DNA from: Litoditis marina
Lineage: Eukaryota; Nematoda; Chromadorea; Rhabditida; Rhabditidae
Reading direction: 5' to 3'
DNA length: 64,000 nucleotides
NCBI GenBank assembly: GCA_964036275.1
Contig: OZ038438.1
Location: 13,410,720 to 13,474,719, forward strand
A model generated the notes under the pieces. The model was given only the letters and a program-made list of their open reading frames with translations. It ran no database searches and had not been told where the DNA came from. Shown here one piece after another: positions 23,802 to 35,800 of this stretch (the stretch's first letter is position 1; every line of letters starts with the position of its first letter). The position numbers and the translations under genes were made by a program.

Positions 23802-26800
23802 ATTATAGATTTCTCGCTCGTATCCATAAATTACGTCATAACCATGTTCACGTGTTTTCTGGTTTTTCAACTGTTTGCCTGCCCTACTCAGTTTCCTTCC
23901 GTTTCATTTACAATTAATTTCATATATAACAAGTTTCCATGTTACATATCTTTTCTGATCAACAGTCGTTCCGTGGTCGATCGGTCAGTGAATATTTTTA
24001 TACTGTAACTTTTAAACTTTTATACGCGCAACTTTCATAAAGATGACCGTTAACACAGCTGTGAAATTCTCACTTCCTAAATCCCCAATCCGAACCCCCT
24101 GTCTCATAATTAATGATTCAGAGACCAGATGTGCACCACGTGCGTTTTTTCTCTCCATCAACGGATTGTCAAAAAAGTGCGAGTACTCCAGTTCTCCCAG
24201 GGTTCCTTTGCACAACATAGATTCTCCTTTGTTTTAATGTATATCGAGATACAACTCTTACATAAGCACTACTTTAAAATTACCTCAGAAATTACTGAGA
24301 GCCAGCTGCATCTCCAATTGAAGAGCAGTTGATGTGCAATCATAATTTTTTGCAAACTATTATGTTTGTTCCGTTTATGTTTTGGTCAAGAATCATATCT
24401 CCTATGGCGATACAAAAAACACGTCTGGGGCAAATGCAATCACGACAGCATCTAAATGAGCGATCCTAACTATCGCATGCATCTCGTACATGCGAGGCGA
24501 CAATTCCGAATTTTGAATGACAAATGAGGCAATCTCTGCATGAATTATGCAAAGAGAAACCAATACACGTCACATTCATCAGAAACCCTGGACTCTGACC
24601 GTCTTCATGTCGAACATGTCTGCGAAAGCTTTACATATCCTGTTTCCCTCTCCAAATATGATGTTGATCAGCAATGCTTTCCAGGTCATATGCATTCAGG
24701 TTAACAGTGGTCAGCCTTCCTGCTCCAATATTTTCTGACAGGCTACGCTGGCTGCAGTTGTGCTCAATAAAAGTATTAGAAAACGTGCGAAACGGTTTTC
24801 CTATTCAAAGTCCTGTTCCAATTCGCTTTACAAAGAACCGCCACCCTAAACTTTTATATCAGTGTACTAATCGCATGTGCGAAACCCACATGTCAATGTG
24901 ATGATACTCTTCTTCTCAGGTTCCACAACGAAACATGAAATAGGTTGTAAAAGGGGCGCGGTCCTGGTTGGGCAATCTTGTGCATAGGGGAGCAATTTAT
25001 CAAGAATATCGAGTACGACTAGTGCTCCTCCAATTCACCTCACACGGTTAATATTATTCTTTAACTTTGAGTACAAATCTTTATTTATTCGTCTATTCAA
25101 ACGCCTTGTCACATTTCAATTAGGGAATCATCCACTCGTTTTTGAAGTCACACTTTTGTTTGGTACACAATTCAGCTTGTCGATGCTGCAATTCCTGTCA
25201 GCCTAGGTTGTGATTTTTTCAACATCATCTTTTTCGGTGCAAAGGAAATGTTTTGGTTGGATATGCGCGGTCTCTCGGGAAATAGTGGTAATAAACATGG
25301 TGTCGTTACCAATGCCTCGATATGTTGACCGCAACTCCTCATGTATTAATGCTGTCTTAGTGCCCTCTCGTACTAGATATGTTTCCCGTTTCACTACAAC
25401 TGAACAACTGACTTGCTACTGAATGTATTAGGAAATGATTAAATTATCGTATAGGCATTCTCTGTATCTAGTGGCATGGTGAATCTGGTACAGCTGAAGG
25501 TTTCAATGACAAATATAGGTTGAATATACGTACATATTCGTATAGATGTTGTTAATGACTCTCTCGTACCGCGTTGAAATCCCAGCTACAACGAAACCAA
25601 TATCTCAATTTCAATGTGTCACATTTGTTGTAAACAATTGTAAACAGTAAACGAAAATGCGTGCATTATTGTATGACCACTCGTAAAAGTTACAGCTTTC
25701 ACTGCAAACCAATTGCCAATCATGTACCTACTGCCAATTTCGGGACAGCGACAGTAGTTAACGTATTTATGACCCTGTCCGCACATGTCACCGCAGTTCA
25801 ATGTAACTTGTCCCTCGCTGCGAATCGAAAGTTAACCTGTGTTGCACTTCTCAACGTTGGAAAAACCAAAACACTCACAATCAGTAATTCATTGTCTATT
25901 TCATGAAAGATGGTCGAAACACGAGTCTTGCTTTATCTGCTTCTATGTAAAATGCTCAACATTGATCATCTGTCTTCGATACTCGTGTTGCATTTTCATG
26001 TTTTGTTTCGTTGTTTTGTTACTCGCGGCTCGGATGTTTTATGTTTTATGTTTCCCCAACATTCTTTATTCTGTCAGATTCATGGATTGTGCCACGATTT
26101 GCCTCTTGACAACGGCGATTCGTTTCGTTCCTGGGCCTGACACAGTGGTTAGTTGTACTGCTTAAATATAAATACTACAATGATTTTGAAGTGGAAAGCT
26201 AATCTCGTTCAATTGAGCTGTTAATGGGTTTTGTTACAGTGTTGAGTACGTAGTTTCAGGACTGTTGTGCAACAAAAACTCAATCAAAATATGTTTTAAG
26301 CTACTCGTCATGTCCTAAACAACAGTAATTTTAATGGGGTTAGTGCACCAATAGTTGAAACATTTACTGCTCATATTCTCAGACAACGGTGAGTCATTTA
26401 TCCTCTGATCTTTCATCGAGTATTGAGTCACAATGTTACACTTACTACGAATCAGACTTCCCTATCAACGGGCAATAAATCTTGTTCGTGTTATGCTCTC
26501 ACACGATGAAATCTAAAAAACATGATTCTCAGAGCATAGAGAATAACTGCACCGGTGATTTCGATAGAAGAAATTCCAATTTCCTTATTAAAAATTTCCA
26601 ACGCGAAAGATAAACTGTCGTGAGATATTGTTTAACATTATTATCCGATTTACCTAGATTCTCGCAACAATAGCCAAACGTGGCCCCTCAAACAAACTTA
26701 GTTTTCCAATGTGGCTTTTATGGCTATACCATGTTTCGTTTACCTAGCACTTACTGTTGGTTTTGCGCTTATCAAGATAGATGTAATATATCGAGAACAA

Positions 26801-26857
26801 ACGCACATTCAAACACGTATACACGTTGTTCACTAATAAACACTCTCATATCTACAG
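23802..26857. other. Intergenic region; 5' exons of the following gene probably hidden here
   Basis: No exon can be placed with confidence. A candidate is the segment near 26082-26138 after a TTCTGTCAG acceptor, but its phase and donor are unclear. Confidence 0.4.
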
Positions 26858-28391
26858 AACTGTAGCTACTGCGTGGACGCCCGTTCCACTCACCCTGACT
26901 GTTTCGGAGATGTTCTCGAGTGTGCGTATCGGGATCCAACCTCCCTCATCATTTGTATGAACATCTATGAAAGCTCGAAGTAAGTTGTTAGAGAGGATGT
27001 GAAGTTGAAGAAAACCTAAACTTACCACTCTGTTGTATAGTGTGATTCTCTCTATCACGTTTGTTGTTTGCCCCTTAGACCCATGTTCAATATTTAACAT
27101 GTGAATAAAAACATTCGCTTCCTTACAACCCTCAACAGTTCGTTTTAAATGAACTGGGCTATTACCGATGTATCTATAAGAAAGTCACGGTCAATGAAAA
27201 ACGATTTACTCTTTCATAAAGTTCGAATGTGCTCCGCGAGTTTTTTTTTTCAGTTTCATGGACATATAATTTGTTCGATATTGCAGCTCCCTTGTGGATC
27301 ACTCTGTCCGATGCTTGTCATACGAGCAGTTCTACATATCAAATGATGACATAAAATTTGTGAGTGTTTGAGAGTATGCAAAAGTTCAGAAAGTGTGAAA
27401 TAACCATCAACCATCAACCAGAAACAAAAATCGTTCAAAGTGGAAGTTCTGAATGGGAAAATGTCTCTAGTCATCTTGAAGCGCGTAACAAATTTGCGGA
27501 TGTTGTGAATGCATGTACACCTGACAAAAATACGTGTGTACCTTTTGTAGAATACACTAAATGAATCATGTATGTTATCACACCTCTCCTCCTCTCACAT
27601 TGATGGAAGGAGACTCCGGTGAGGGTATAGGTACAACAATCCGGTTCCACCTTTTAAGTCTTCAATTTCCACAAATTCTTACGCGTGTTCAGTTTGTTTC
27701 TTGTTATTCAGCTTGGAGACAGTGGAATGTGTCAATACAATCACGTACAGTCGTGTGATTGTCAAGAGTGTCGCATTGCCACAACCACCACTAAACAGCC
27801 AGTCACCACCTCGTCAGAAGAAATTGTCGATCTCAGAGAACCACATAGGTGAGGATTGGTAATCGAGTTCAATGTTTTTCGAGTTCCAAATTAGTTCCAA
27901 ATTTTATAACAAGTCTATCTTTGCTCTAGATGAGATTAATTTCTCTTGAGTGGTTGAGACTCCGAATTTGGTACTCCATATTTCCTATCACTGTTAGCCG
28001 CTTACCGTTTGATATATGTGTGTCATCAAGATAGACAGTACACTTGTAAAAGTGATCAACTCATACTTGCAGAAAACACCACAAGACTCAGGCCACCCAC
28101 TTGGATAGTCATCACCACTCGAGGAGATATTTCAATAAAACCATGGCCCTCTCGGCTCCTTACAGAGAAGAAAATGTACATGTAGCCAACACATCTGTCA
28201 CGATATTCTGCCTATCCCTCGCTCCAGTATTATTGTTATTTGTGAGTTTATTATGAACACAACCACCGGTGCTCTACCTTTCATATCAGGCATTTGTTTC
28301 AATTGGTATGCAAAATGTTGCCATTTCTCTCGTCAATCTATGTACCAGCAAAGATCTCACAATCAAAATCGGAGCTCCATCATTATTCTAA
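26858..28391 (+). CDS. Cys-rich secreted or membrane-anchored protein (5' incomplete)
   Basis: Five exons in phase: 26858-26979, 27287-27359, 27712-27848, 28073-28241, 28290-28391, stop TAA. The first opens NCSYCVDARSTHPDCFGD, followed by LECAYRD and LIICMN: a dense cysteine module typical of nematode extracellular proteins. The third adds GMCQYNHVQSCDCQECR, then a Thr-rich stretch. The fourth is His-rich (HLDSHHHSRRY) and closes with a hydrophobic run (VTIFCLSLAPVLLLF) continued in the last exon, which could be a membrane segment or GPI signal. Signal-peptide exon not found. I do not recognise the family. Confidence 0.65.
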
Positions 28392-28691
28392 TTTCAAACC
28401 GGGTCACTCCTCGAACCAACTGCTGGTATTAGTCAATTTATTTACTCGTCATGTATAATTTTGGTGAAACATAAATGATTAATTTTGCATCCATATCAGT
28501 GATTCGCAAATAATCGACAGTGTACGAAAAACTCCAATGTTAATACACAGATTGAAAAAAAGTTTTTGAGTGATTGTGGACGAAAAATTTAAGCCTTGTA
28601 ATATTCAAAGACTCACAGAGAACTCCCCCTGTCCAACCATTATGAAATCGTGCAATAATGGTTTATTCATCAGGATGTTCTTTTCATAGAA

Positions 28692-29516
28692 TTATCCACT
28701 GTAATCACTGGATTCACTGCTGGATTTGTGATATTTTTTGTTGTGGTGTCTTCCTCCCCTGCGGTGTTTTCTTTCGTTTACATAAAATGGATTGGAAATA
28801 GGTTGTTGGTATGAACCGGGGTAGTAGGGAGCAGGCACGGGATCTAGAATATGAGAAGTTACTTACGTTCAATAAACATAGTTCCTGTATTTATGTTATA
28901 TAACATAGGTGTATCATGAGAACTTTGAATGGATGGATGGGAAGATGGTTAGTTATGGGAACGTGCTGAGTAAGAGATGAACTTTATTGAGGAAGTTATG
29001 AGAACGTTTCAGGTGAAAAGTGTACTAAAAAAGCGTTTCCATCGTTCAAGACTAATTCATGTTTCTTTTTATCTGACTAAACTTTCAGAAGTACTACAAT
29101 ATAATCTTGTACTTTAATTGTTGTAGAACTCACAAACTGGTTGCATGGGAAAACCACGTCCATAGCCAGGATATCTCTGGTAGCGATGATGTCTTCCTTC
29201 ACGTGAGTCACGTGAATCGCTGCTCACATCGTGGGCGAATCCGTCAAAGAATTTTCCATGACTGCGACCTCCTCTCACGTTCACGAAGGCTGGTCTGAAA
29301 CCATTTGATTGTGATATAAAGGTTTTTCTTTATTTTTCTTTCTTTCTTTTTTCTTTATTACTGTAACTCAACTTACTCGTTGTAAGTGGGTCTTCCATAA
29401 ACTGGAACTTGGACCACTCGAATTGTCTGGGTATCTTGTACAGGGGCTTGTTCCTCTTTTCTATACTCACTCGCAACTATTCCGACCACCGAAAGAATCA
29501 CAATTGGAAGAAGCAT
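28692..29516 (-). CDS. Small secreted Tyr/Pro/Ser-Arg-rich protein, copy 1
   Basis: Member of the five-copy family in this window. Exons (minus): 29377-29516, 29134-29294, 28692-28843; 150 residues. Exon 1 codes a signal peptide of the MLLPIVILSV type, then an acidic stretch EYRKEEQAPVQDTQTIRVV and VPVYGRPTYNE. Exon 2: VRGGRSHGKFFDGF, then the SDSRDSRE repeat and HRYQRYPGYGRGFPMQP. Exon 3: YPGSYQQPISNPFYVNERKH, then a basic His/Arg/Lys stretch and the longer tail (YHKSSSESSDYSG). Its exon 2 is 33 bases shorter than in the other copies because the SR(D/E) repeat is shorter. The gene is head-to-head with copy 2. TATATAAT on its strand at 29909-29916. Function unknown; composition suggests an extracellular matrix, cuticle or antimicrobial-like basic peptide, which is inference. 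Confidence 0.85.
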
Positions 29517-29734
29517 CCTGAATTGTTAAAATATTCCGCTAGTGGCATATTCAATTATTCACTTTCGCAGATGTTCAACGTGAGATCAATATGACAACTG
29601 AAAAAGGAGCAGAGAATGACGAAAACTTTCAAATTATGTAAAAAGTTCAAACCCAGTCAATCAAACCAAAAACCGGAAACTGCCCTAAACGTAATATAAA
29701 ATAAGTGTTTCATGGAAATATGTTTAGAACAGAA

Positions 29735-29848
29735 GCCGTATGCATGAAACATCCCGGGCCGGGTTGAGATGCTATCCCGAGCTATTTCCCGGCCAATTCG
29801 GCTCGGGTTAGCATCCCGAACCGGCCCGGGATGTTTCATGCATACGGC
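29735..29848. repeat. 114-bp near-perfect palindrome
   Basis: Left arm GCCGTATGCATGAAACATCC... and right arm ...GGATGTTTCATGCATACGGC are complementary almost to the centre (about 29791), GC-rich (CCCGGGCCGGG). It sits in the spacer between copies 1 and 2 at a place where the duplicated locus at 48.8-49.0 kb has different inserted DNA, so it is probably a fold-back insertion. Confidence 0.85.
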
Positions 29849-29908
29849 CTCCAGACTGTATTATCAAGAAAGTGTTGCTGAATTGATGTTACATGTGCCG
29901 TGGTGGCT

Positions 29909-29916
29909 ATTATATA
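29909..29916 (-). promoter_or_regulatory. Putative TATA box for copy 1
   Basis: TATATAAT on the minus strand inside a block conserved at three copies (equivalents at 48758-48765 plus and 43376-43383 minus), followed upstream by the conserved ACGAAAGTTG, CTAATTAGAGACGTCAGTCA block with a CRE-like GACGTCA. Confidence 0.5.
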
Positions 29917-30165
29917 CACGAAAGTTGTTCGCTAATTAGAGACGTCAGTCATAACATAACGACAGATTGTTTGGTTTTAACTATGGAAAAATCACAACAA
30001 ATTTGATGAAGTGACATTCTACAGCGAAGAGCTGATGTTTGGTTGGAAAAGTTCATAGTAAAAATCAAAATTACCGACAATAGTACCCGAAACTCCGTTC
30101 CTGCTACTCCCAAAATTACCGAACTTAATCAAACGCGCGATAATGCTCATGGAGACTTATGAAAA

Positions 30166-30431
30166 CCTTGTTGCGTATGTTCTGCCAAGCAAGTTGCAGA
30201 TTGGTTGTGTGTATTCGTCGTTAGACCATCGGTGGACATCTCAAGATGAATTCGGCACTTCCGAGCCATCCCCCAACTTTACCAACCAAGTGTTTTCAAA
30301 ACGCTGTTCGAAGTTTGGATTTCATAGAGACACTTTCACCTGTCAAAGTATCCATTTGGCAACTGCCAGTAGTACAACGTTTCAGTGAATACTGTAAGGA
30401 ATCCACAATAGGTAAAATTGAGGGTTGGTTT
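30166..30431. other. 266-bp insertion present only in locus 1
   Basis: The inverted copy of this promoter region (about 48.4-48.7 kb) runs straight from ATGAAAA to ACGTGATTATATG; here 266 bases intervene. The insert is open in two plus frames over most of its length (for example LPSHPPTLPTKCFQNAVRSL), so it could be a captured gene fragment. No terminal repeats seen. Confidence 0.6.
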
Positions 30432-30903
30432 TTACGTGATTATATGATTCGATGACGGCGTTATACGTGTTCAAAACAATTATTGCAACTTTCGCCGCTT
30501 AATAATATTAGCAAAAGTATGGAAAGAACGTATTTCGTGTTATTACTAGTTCATGTTACGCTAATGAAGTTTAATAATACAATAACAGTTTCTCTGAATG
30601 AGATCAAGACTGAATCACATTTGTCGGAAATTCTCCGCTGTTTATTGTTACAGTTCTTTTTATTGTTTTCAATGATATCATGATATCACATTTATTGTGA
30701 CTGTTTCTTTGTTAATTAAAAAGTGTGTCTATTTAACAAATCGCGACGCTAGATGCAACATCAGCTCCCACAACATCTGCTTTCATTATTTGGAAAATCT
30801 TAATTCTTCTCCTTTTTTGCGTGGTGTACTTTTTGTTCTCATGTATACAATAACTCAAATAACTCAATTCTGTATACAATAACTCAAATGTACTGACTTC
30901 AGG

Positions 30904-31619
30904 ATGTTACTCTCGATTGTGATTCTTTCGGTGATCGGAACAGTTGCGACTGAGTATGGAAAAGAGGAACAAGCCCCTGTACAAGATACCCAGACAATTC
31001 GAGTGGTCCAAGTTCCAGTTTATGGAAGACCCACTTACAATGAGTAAGTTGAGTTACAGTTATTTGCAGGTAAATAAAAGAACTAATAACCTTTAGTACT
31101 ACAATCAACTGGTTTCAGGCCAGCCTTCGTAAACGTGAGAGGAGGTCGCAGTCATGGAAAATTCTTCGACGGATTCGCCTACGATGTGAGCAGCGATTCA
31201 CGTGAATCACGTGACTCACGTGATTCAAGTGACTCGTACTCACGTGAAAGAAGACATCATCGCTACCAGAGATATCCCGGCTATGGACATGGTTATCCCA
31301 TGCAACAAGTTTGTGAGTTCTACCCCAATTAAAGTACAAGATCATATTGTAGTAGGTTGGGGAATTTGCTTGGTGACTTATGAACTCAACATCATCTTGA
31401 ACCACCGTAAAACCGTTTTTGACACATATTCACTAACATAAGTAGTGTAATCAGGTTAATTAAATTCAATTAATATTTCCTATTTCAGATCCCGTGCCTG
31501 CTCCCTACTACCCCGGTTCATACCAACAACCTATTTCCAATCCATTTTATGTAAACGAAAGAAAACACCGCAGGGGAAGAAGACACCACAACAAAAAATC
31601 CAGTGATTACAGTCACTAA
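30904..31619 (+). CDS. Small secreted Tyr/Pro/Ser-Arg-rich protein, copy 2
   Basis: Exons 30904-31043, 31119-31312, 31489-31619; 154 residues. ATG lies directly behind GACTTCAG, a trans- or cis-splice acceptor. Signal peptide MLLSIVILSVIGTVA, then EYGKEEQAPVQDTQ, VPVYGRPTYNE. Exon 2 has VRGGRSHGKFFDGFAYD, then five SR/SD repeat units (SDSRESRDSRDSSDSYSRE) and YQRYPGYGHGYPMQQ. Exon 2 donor is TTT|GTGAGT: this phase gives QQVYPVPAPYYPGSYQQP. Exon 3 ends in a basic block (RKHRRGRRHHNKK) and SSDYSH. Differs from copies 4 and 5 by two insertions in its flanks. No family recognised. Confidence 0.88.
31199..31252 (+). repeat. Coding repeat built of CACGTG palindromes
   Basis: TCACGTGAA, TCACGTGAC, TCACGTGAT and related units code S-R-(E/D). 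CACGTG hexamers recur every 9 to 12 bases in both this and the paralogous copies (42797-42865, 47682-47737, 49536-49588), with two units only in copy 1 (29202-29222). Confidence 0.85.
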
Positions 31620-31677
31620 TCTAAGAATGAACGTCGTAAAGTTTTGTTTGTCAAATGAACCAAAATCCACAACAGTT

Positions 31678-31927
31678 CTAATGATAAATAATAAATTTGT
31701 GTACGGCCTATTTCATCCGTTTGGTCACTTTATTGTGAATCAATTTTACAAGTACATAATATCAATATCAACCGTGAATGGACTGTCCGTAGAGGGGGTG
31801 AAGATGGGCATGGGTGAGCTTTGTTACCAGCTCATGCGGTCCGCCGGATAGATACCGCGCCGAGAGGGGATCGAACCCAGGTCTGTGGAGCGACAGCCGA
31901 ACGCTAACCACTTGACCACTCGGCCCC
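31678..31927 (-). mobile_element. tRNA-derived SINE-like insertion
   Basis: Absent from the equivalent flanks of copies 4 and 5, where CAGTTCT is followed within a few bases by AACAACAAC. On the minus strand it begins GGGGCCGAGTGGTCAAGTGG with an A-box-like TGGTCAAGTGGTTAGCG and, 35 bases on, a B-box GGTTCGATCC, i.e. a tRNA-like head with internal pol III promoter. The anticodon arm and acceptor pairing are poor, so it is not a functional tRNA. The body runs to 31678. Confidence 0.7.
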
Positions 31928-32338
31928 AAACAACAACAAGATAACTGGTTCAAGCGGTTTATTCAATAACATGAGGACGAAATAACAGTTCATAATACCA
32001 AGTGGATGTTGAAAAAAATATATATCTAGGAATTGTTGTAACCTTAGGGTCCCTAGGAGCTTTTCAAGAGTGCTCGAATAACATGCTATTTGTTTTTGAG
32101 AAAACCGCCACAGGCACGAATTTCATACTGTTAGTCTGAAAATCGCAAACTCGTCATCGAGTACAAAATCATTGACACTATTCGGTCAATGACGCGTTCC
32201 GTTATCAGAACTTAATGGAACCAAATATGTTCATTATTAACTCTTGAATACGACTTGTATAACGAAAAAATGGAGTGGTGATAAGACATACTACTTGTAC
32301 TAGCTTTCAAGATTTTAAACATTCTAACAATAACAATT

Positions 32339-32405
32339 TGTGTTTGGAAATAAAAAATATATTCAGTTTGGAAATAAAATATTGTGTTTGGAAATAAAAA
32401 ATATA
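32339..32405 (+). repeat. Short tandem repeat, ~30-bp unit
   Basis: GTTTGGAAATAAAA repeated three times with AT-rich spacers, just beyond the end of the duplicated segment (similarity to 46.86 kb and 50.4 kb stops near 32338). Confidence 0.75.
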
Positions 32406-32803
32406 ACTAACTACGTATCATTGCATTACTCGTAATAATATTCTATCAAACTAAAAAATTTATCTAACTCATGCGGATTTCGAATGCTGAAAGGCTGATA
32501 GTTTCGGTGTCGAACATGTAGGAGAACGAAGTGTTCGAATACACAATGAACGCTAAAACTTTCGAATACAGCTACATCGCTTTAACCAACACATTCTTTT
32601 ACAGTTTAAAACATTGCGTGACCAAAGAGTTGACGAGTGTTCTTGTCAAAAAGTAAACTTCACATGTTATGAGAAAAATTGTATACTAAGCTCATACAAA
32701 TGTCGGAAAACAAGACCATAAAATATTAAGTACGAGAATTGAACTGATCCTATTTCATAAAAAATGTTGTACCTTCTAGGTTCTTATTATCTATACAATT
32801 TGT

Positions 32804-35800
32804 CTAGTAATCACTCTCCTCCTCTTCATCTTCTTCATCTATCCTATTTTTGTTGTAACTCCCCTCCTTTTCTTCAGTCATCCATCGTTCGAAGTTTGAG
32901 AAAACGCTGGAATTTCCAATATCGCTCTTTTTCATTATGACACCTCAATTCCACAACTCACACCTGTTTTCGTGACAGGCTTTTACGATGAAGAAAAATT
33001 TATCAAAAAGTGGGGGTCCACAATGTAGTGATTTGTGCGAGCTACCGAAGGGCGGTAAACCTTCTAGAAACACTGCAACAAAAAGATGAACATATATAAG
33101 TACAACTAGATAATAGATCTGACACTCGTTCAATTACGTTTCAGTCAGAAAGAACTGCGCACCTGTTGAACATTAGTTCACACCCGTGAACAGATCTTTC
33201 GATTTCGTGTTGCACATAGACAAACGTAGCACTCATCAGAGCCAAGCCAATCAGACAGATACAGTATGGTAGGATTCCACTATAAAAAGAATTAGTTTGT
33301 TTTCTTTTCCCCCTTTTCTTAAGTTCATGTAGTTAGGTCATTTTTGATTGAAGTCGGTTCTCATGCACATGAACAAATAAATTATTATTATTAGAATGTT
33401 GTGTCAGACTTTATTGGTTCTCTTTGCAAAAGTCGCGTTTAGAAAAGCCGAGCAGTTGCTGTCACAACAGCACTCTAGAAGTTGTTTTTGGCTCATATAA
33501 CATTTGCGAGTGGTTGTTTTGTTTTTATCTTAAGATAACTCATCATGCTTCTGGAAAACGGCTTTGATACAAGATTTCTGAGTTCGTCAACAAAGATGGT
33601 CTAGGTTGTATGTCACCTCCACCAGAATCTTCGTAAATATCGCATTTGAGACTAAGATTGCGTTTTAAAATAAATGTTCGAAATAAAACTCACTGGAACT
33701 CATTGTCTTCCTCACCGATACTTGTGAATTGTAAAAATATAGAAAACAAGGCATCGAAGAATGGCTGAAAATGTGTACAGTGAAAAAGATGAATTCACTG
33801 TCTTTAGAAAACAAATTTTTAAAATAATTTGGAAGTTTTGAACAGAACAAACCACATCATCATCCCCGCCCTCGATGATATCATAGACAACTGCCGATAG
33901 GAATATAAAAACACTGGTGGGCACAAGAACAGACCGACCCTGAAAGTGTTACTACTTCCTAGCGAGTACAGTTATGTAGTACTCTTCATCTCAACAGTTC
34001 TGATCATGACCATACAAAGAACATTATCTTAATGGGCGAACGGGTAGTTTTGCAATAGTTTCTCGTAAATTGAACAAAACTCATTTTCGGTTGACTTTTA
34101 ATGAACTTTTTACTAGAACGGCTGATGGGTTGCACAAGTTACCAGTTGAACTGATCACAAGTCAAAATTCTGTTTGTTTTAAACGGAAATTACGAGCTAT
34201 AGACGTTCTGCAATTGTTGAAGATTACGGAGGTTTCCTAGTCGTTTGACGGTTCAAGTTCCATTCCCGTGCAGTTCAGCCAGTTCAAGTTACCATGCTGA
34301 TCACGAGGCCACTACATTCCAAGTCATCGTCGCCACTAGCATGTTTTTTTCAATTGTAGAGAAATGCTACTGTAGGTGTAGATCTATTTTGGTAGCTCTG
34401 CACTGTCCGCACAGTTTACAACCTTCATCCTTCGTTTGAGAATACCCAGATGAATCAATGAACTAAATTGTCATTATATCACTTCCATACAATTGTGTAA
34501 ATAATCTTTTTTTGTCACAGTTGGTAAATAGCTCAACTCCTTTTTGTCTTGAGCTTTCCTCTGTCTCTCATAAGTCGTACTCAATAAACTAGGTAACTCG
34601 AACAATATTAGTACAATACCCCAAACGAGCGCTTGACATTTTCTGGTTTACCAGAAATTAGCAACAATATCAAATATCAAACTATAAGTAGGTTTGGAAA
34701 CAGAAATCTAATGGGTGTAATTTAATCTTAGTTCTAACACGTAGCCCCCTCCCTTCTCTAGATACGGTGTCTGCAGGGGTACGGGTTTGTTCAGGACTGT
34801 CTGTAGTTGTTCACTTTACCTTTTGTGGCAGAGAAAAATGACAACACGATTTGATTCCTATTCAGATATACACCAGAGCATAGAGCTTTGATTGGCGAAA
34901 CACTGATTTTTGAATCCATCACTCCATACACCAAATCTGTGTAGTTAGCGGACTTTGTAGACGTATTTTTCCTAATTCTACACGTGTACTTTCCTGACGA
35001 CTGTTCGATATTGCTACTGTATTTCACTATGTTCTTTTTCTTCGATCAATTGTATTCAATTCATTCTGTGTTTAGTTTTTTTTTATTTCTCGTTTAGCAC
35101 ACCTCGTAGTGCATCAAATAAATAAATAGAAAACCATTATCTTCCCTATCGTGCACTGCGTGCGCGTAGACCAGTTCAATTTTACACCGTTAGTGTGAAC
35201 AAGCAAATAAAATTGAGAGCAGTATCACCATAAAACTTAGTCGCAGTCATAACTAGCTCACTACCACAGAAAGCATTGTATAAAACCGTGCTCTTGCATG
35301 GAAACTACCTCCCAAATCGCAGTTAACATTCTTCCACTTTGAGCCACAACACTGAGACAAAGAGGAGCTCCTGCAAAAATAAATTTTTGAAAACGAAATT
35401 GTTCACTGCGATTCATTGTATTTTCGAGTGGTAAAAGAAATTCATGACGAATTAAAAAACGGCTGTCAAATGGAAAGTAGAGATAGGTATTCCACATACT
35501 CTTACCTATCAACGTGAAAATAACAGAGAATATTTTTCCCGAGGTGGTAAAATCATCAATATCAAGTGGACCTGGAAGAGGGCAAAAGTTAAAATGAACA
35601 TTAATTTCCTAACTGCTGAAGTTTACAACGAGCTAATAATTTTAGCATCGGTGCTTCGAGATTATAAACGCAACTTGGTCGAATTGACAGTGTTTCTTCT
35701 TGTTTAGGATCACTTCTCGGGCAAAAATGTATGAAATTACTGGCTCACTTTGAGAGTTACGATTCCTCACAATTTCTGACCATATGAATTATGAGAAAAT

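Noticed and set aside
31846..31927. Functional tRNA gene
   Set aside because: A- and B-box-like motifs are present but acceptor and anticodon stems do not pair well.
32945..33062. Extra K2P exon (LFLEGLPPFGSS...)
   Set aside because: A phase-compatible splice without it exists and the segment resembles the fold-back arm at 53.2 kb; kept as a repeat fragment, though an alternative exon is not excluded.
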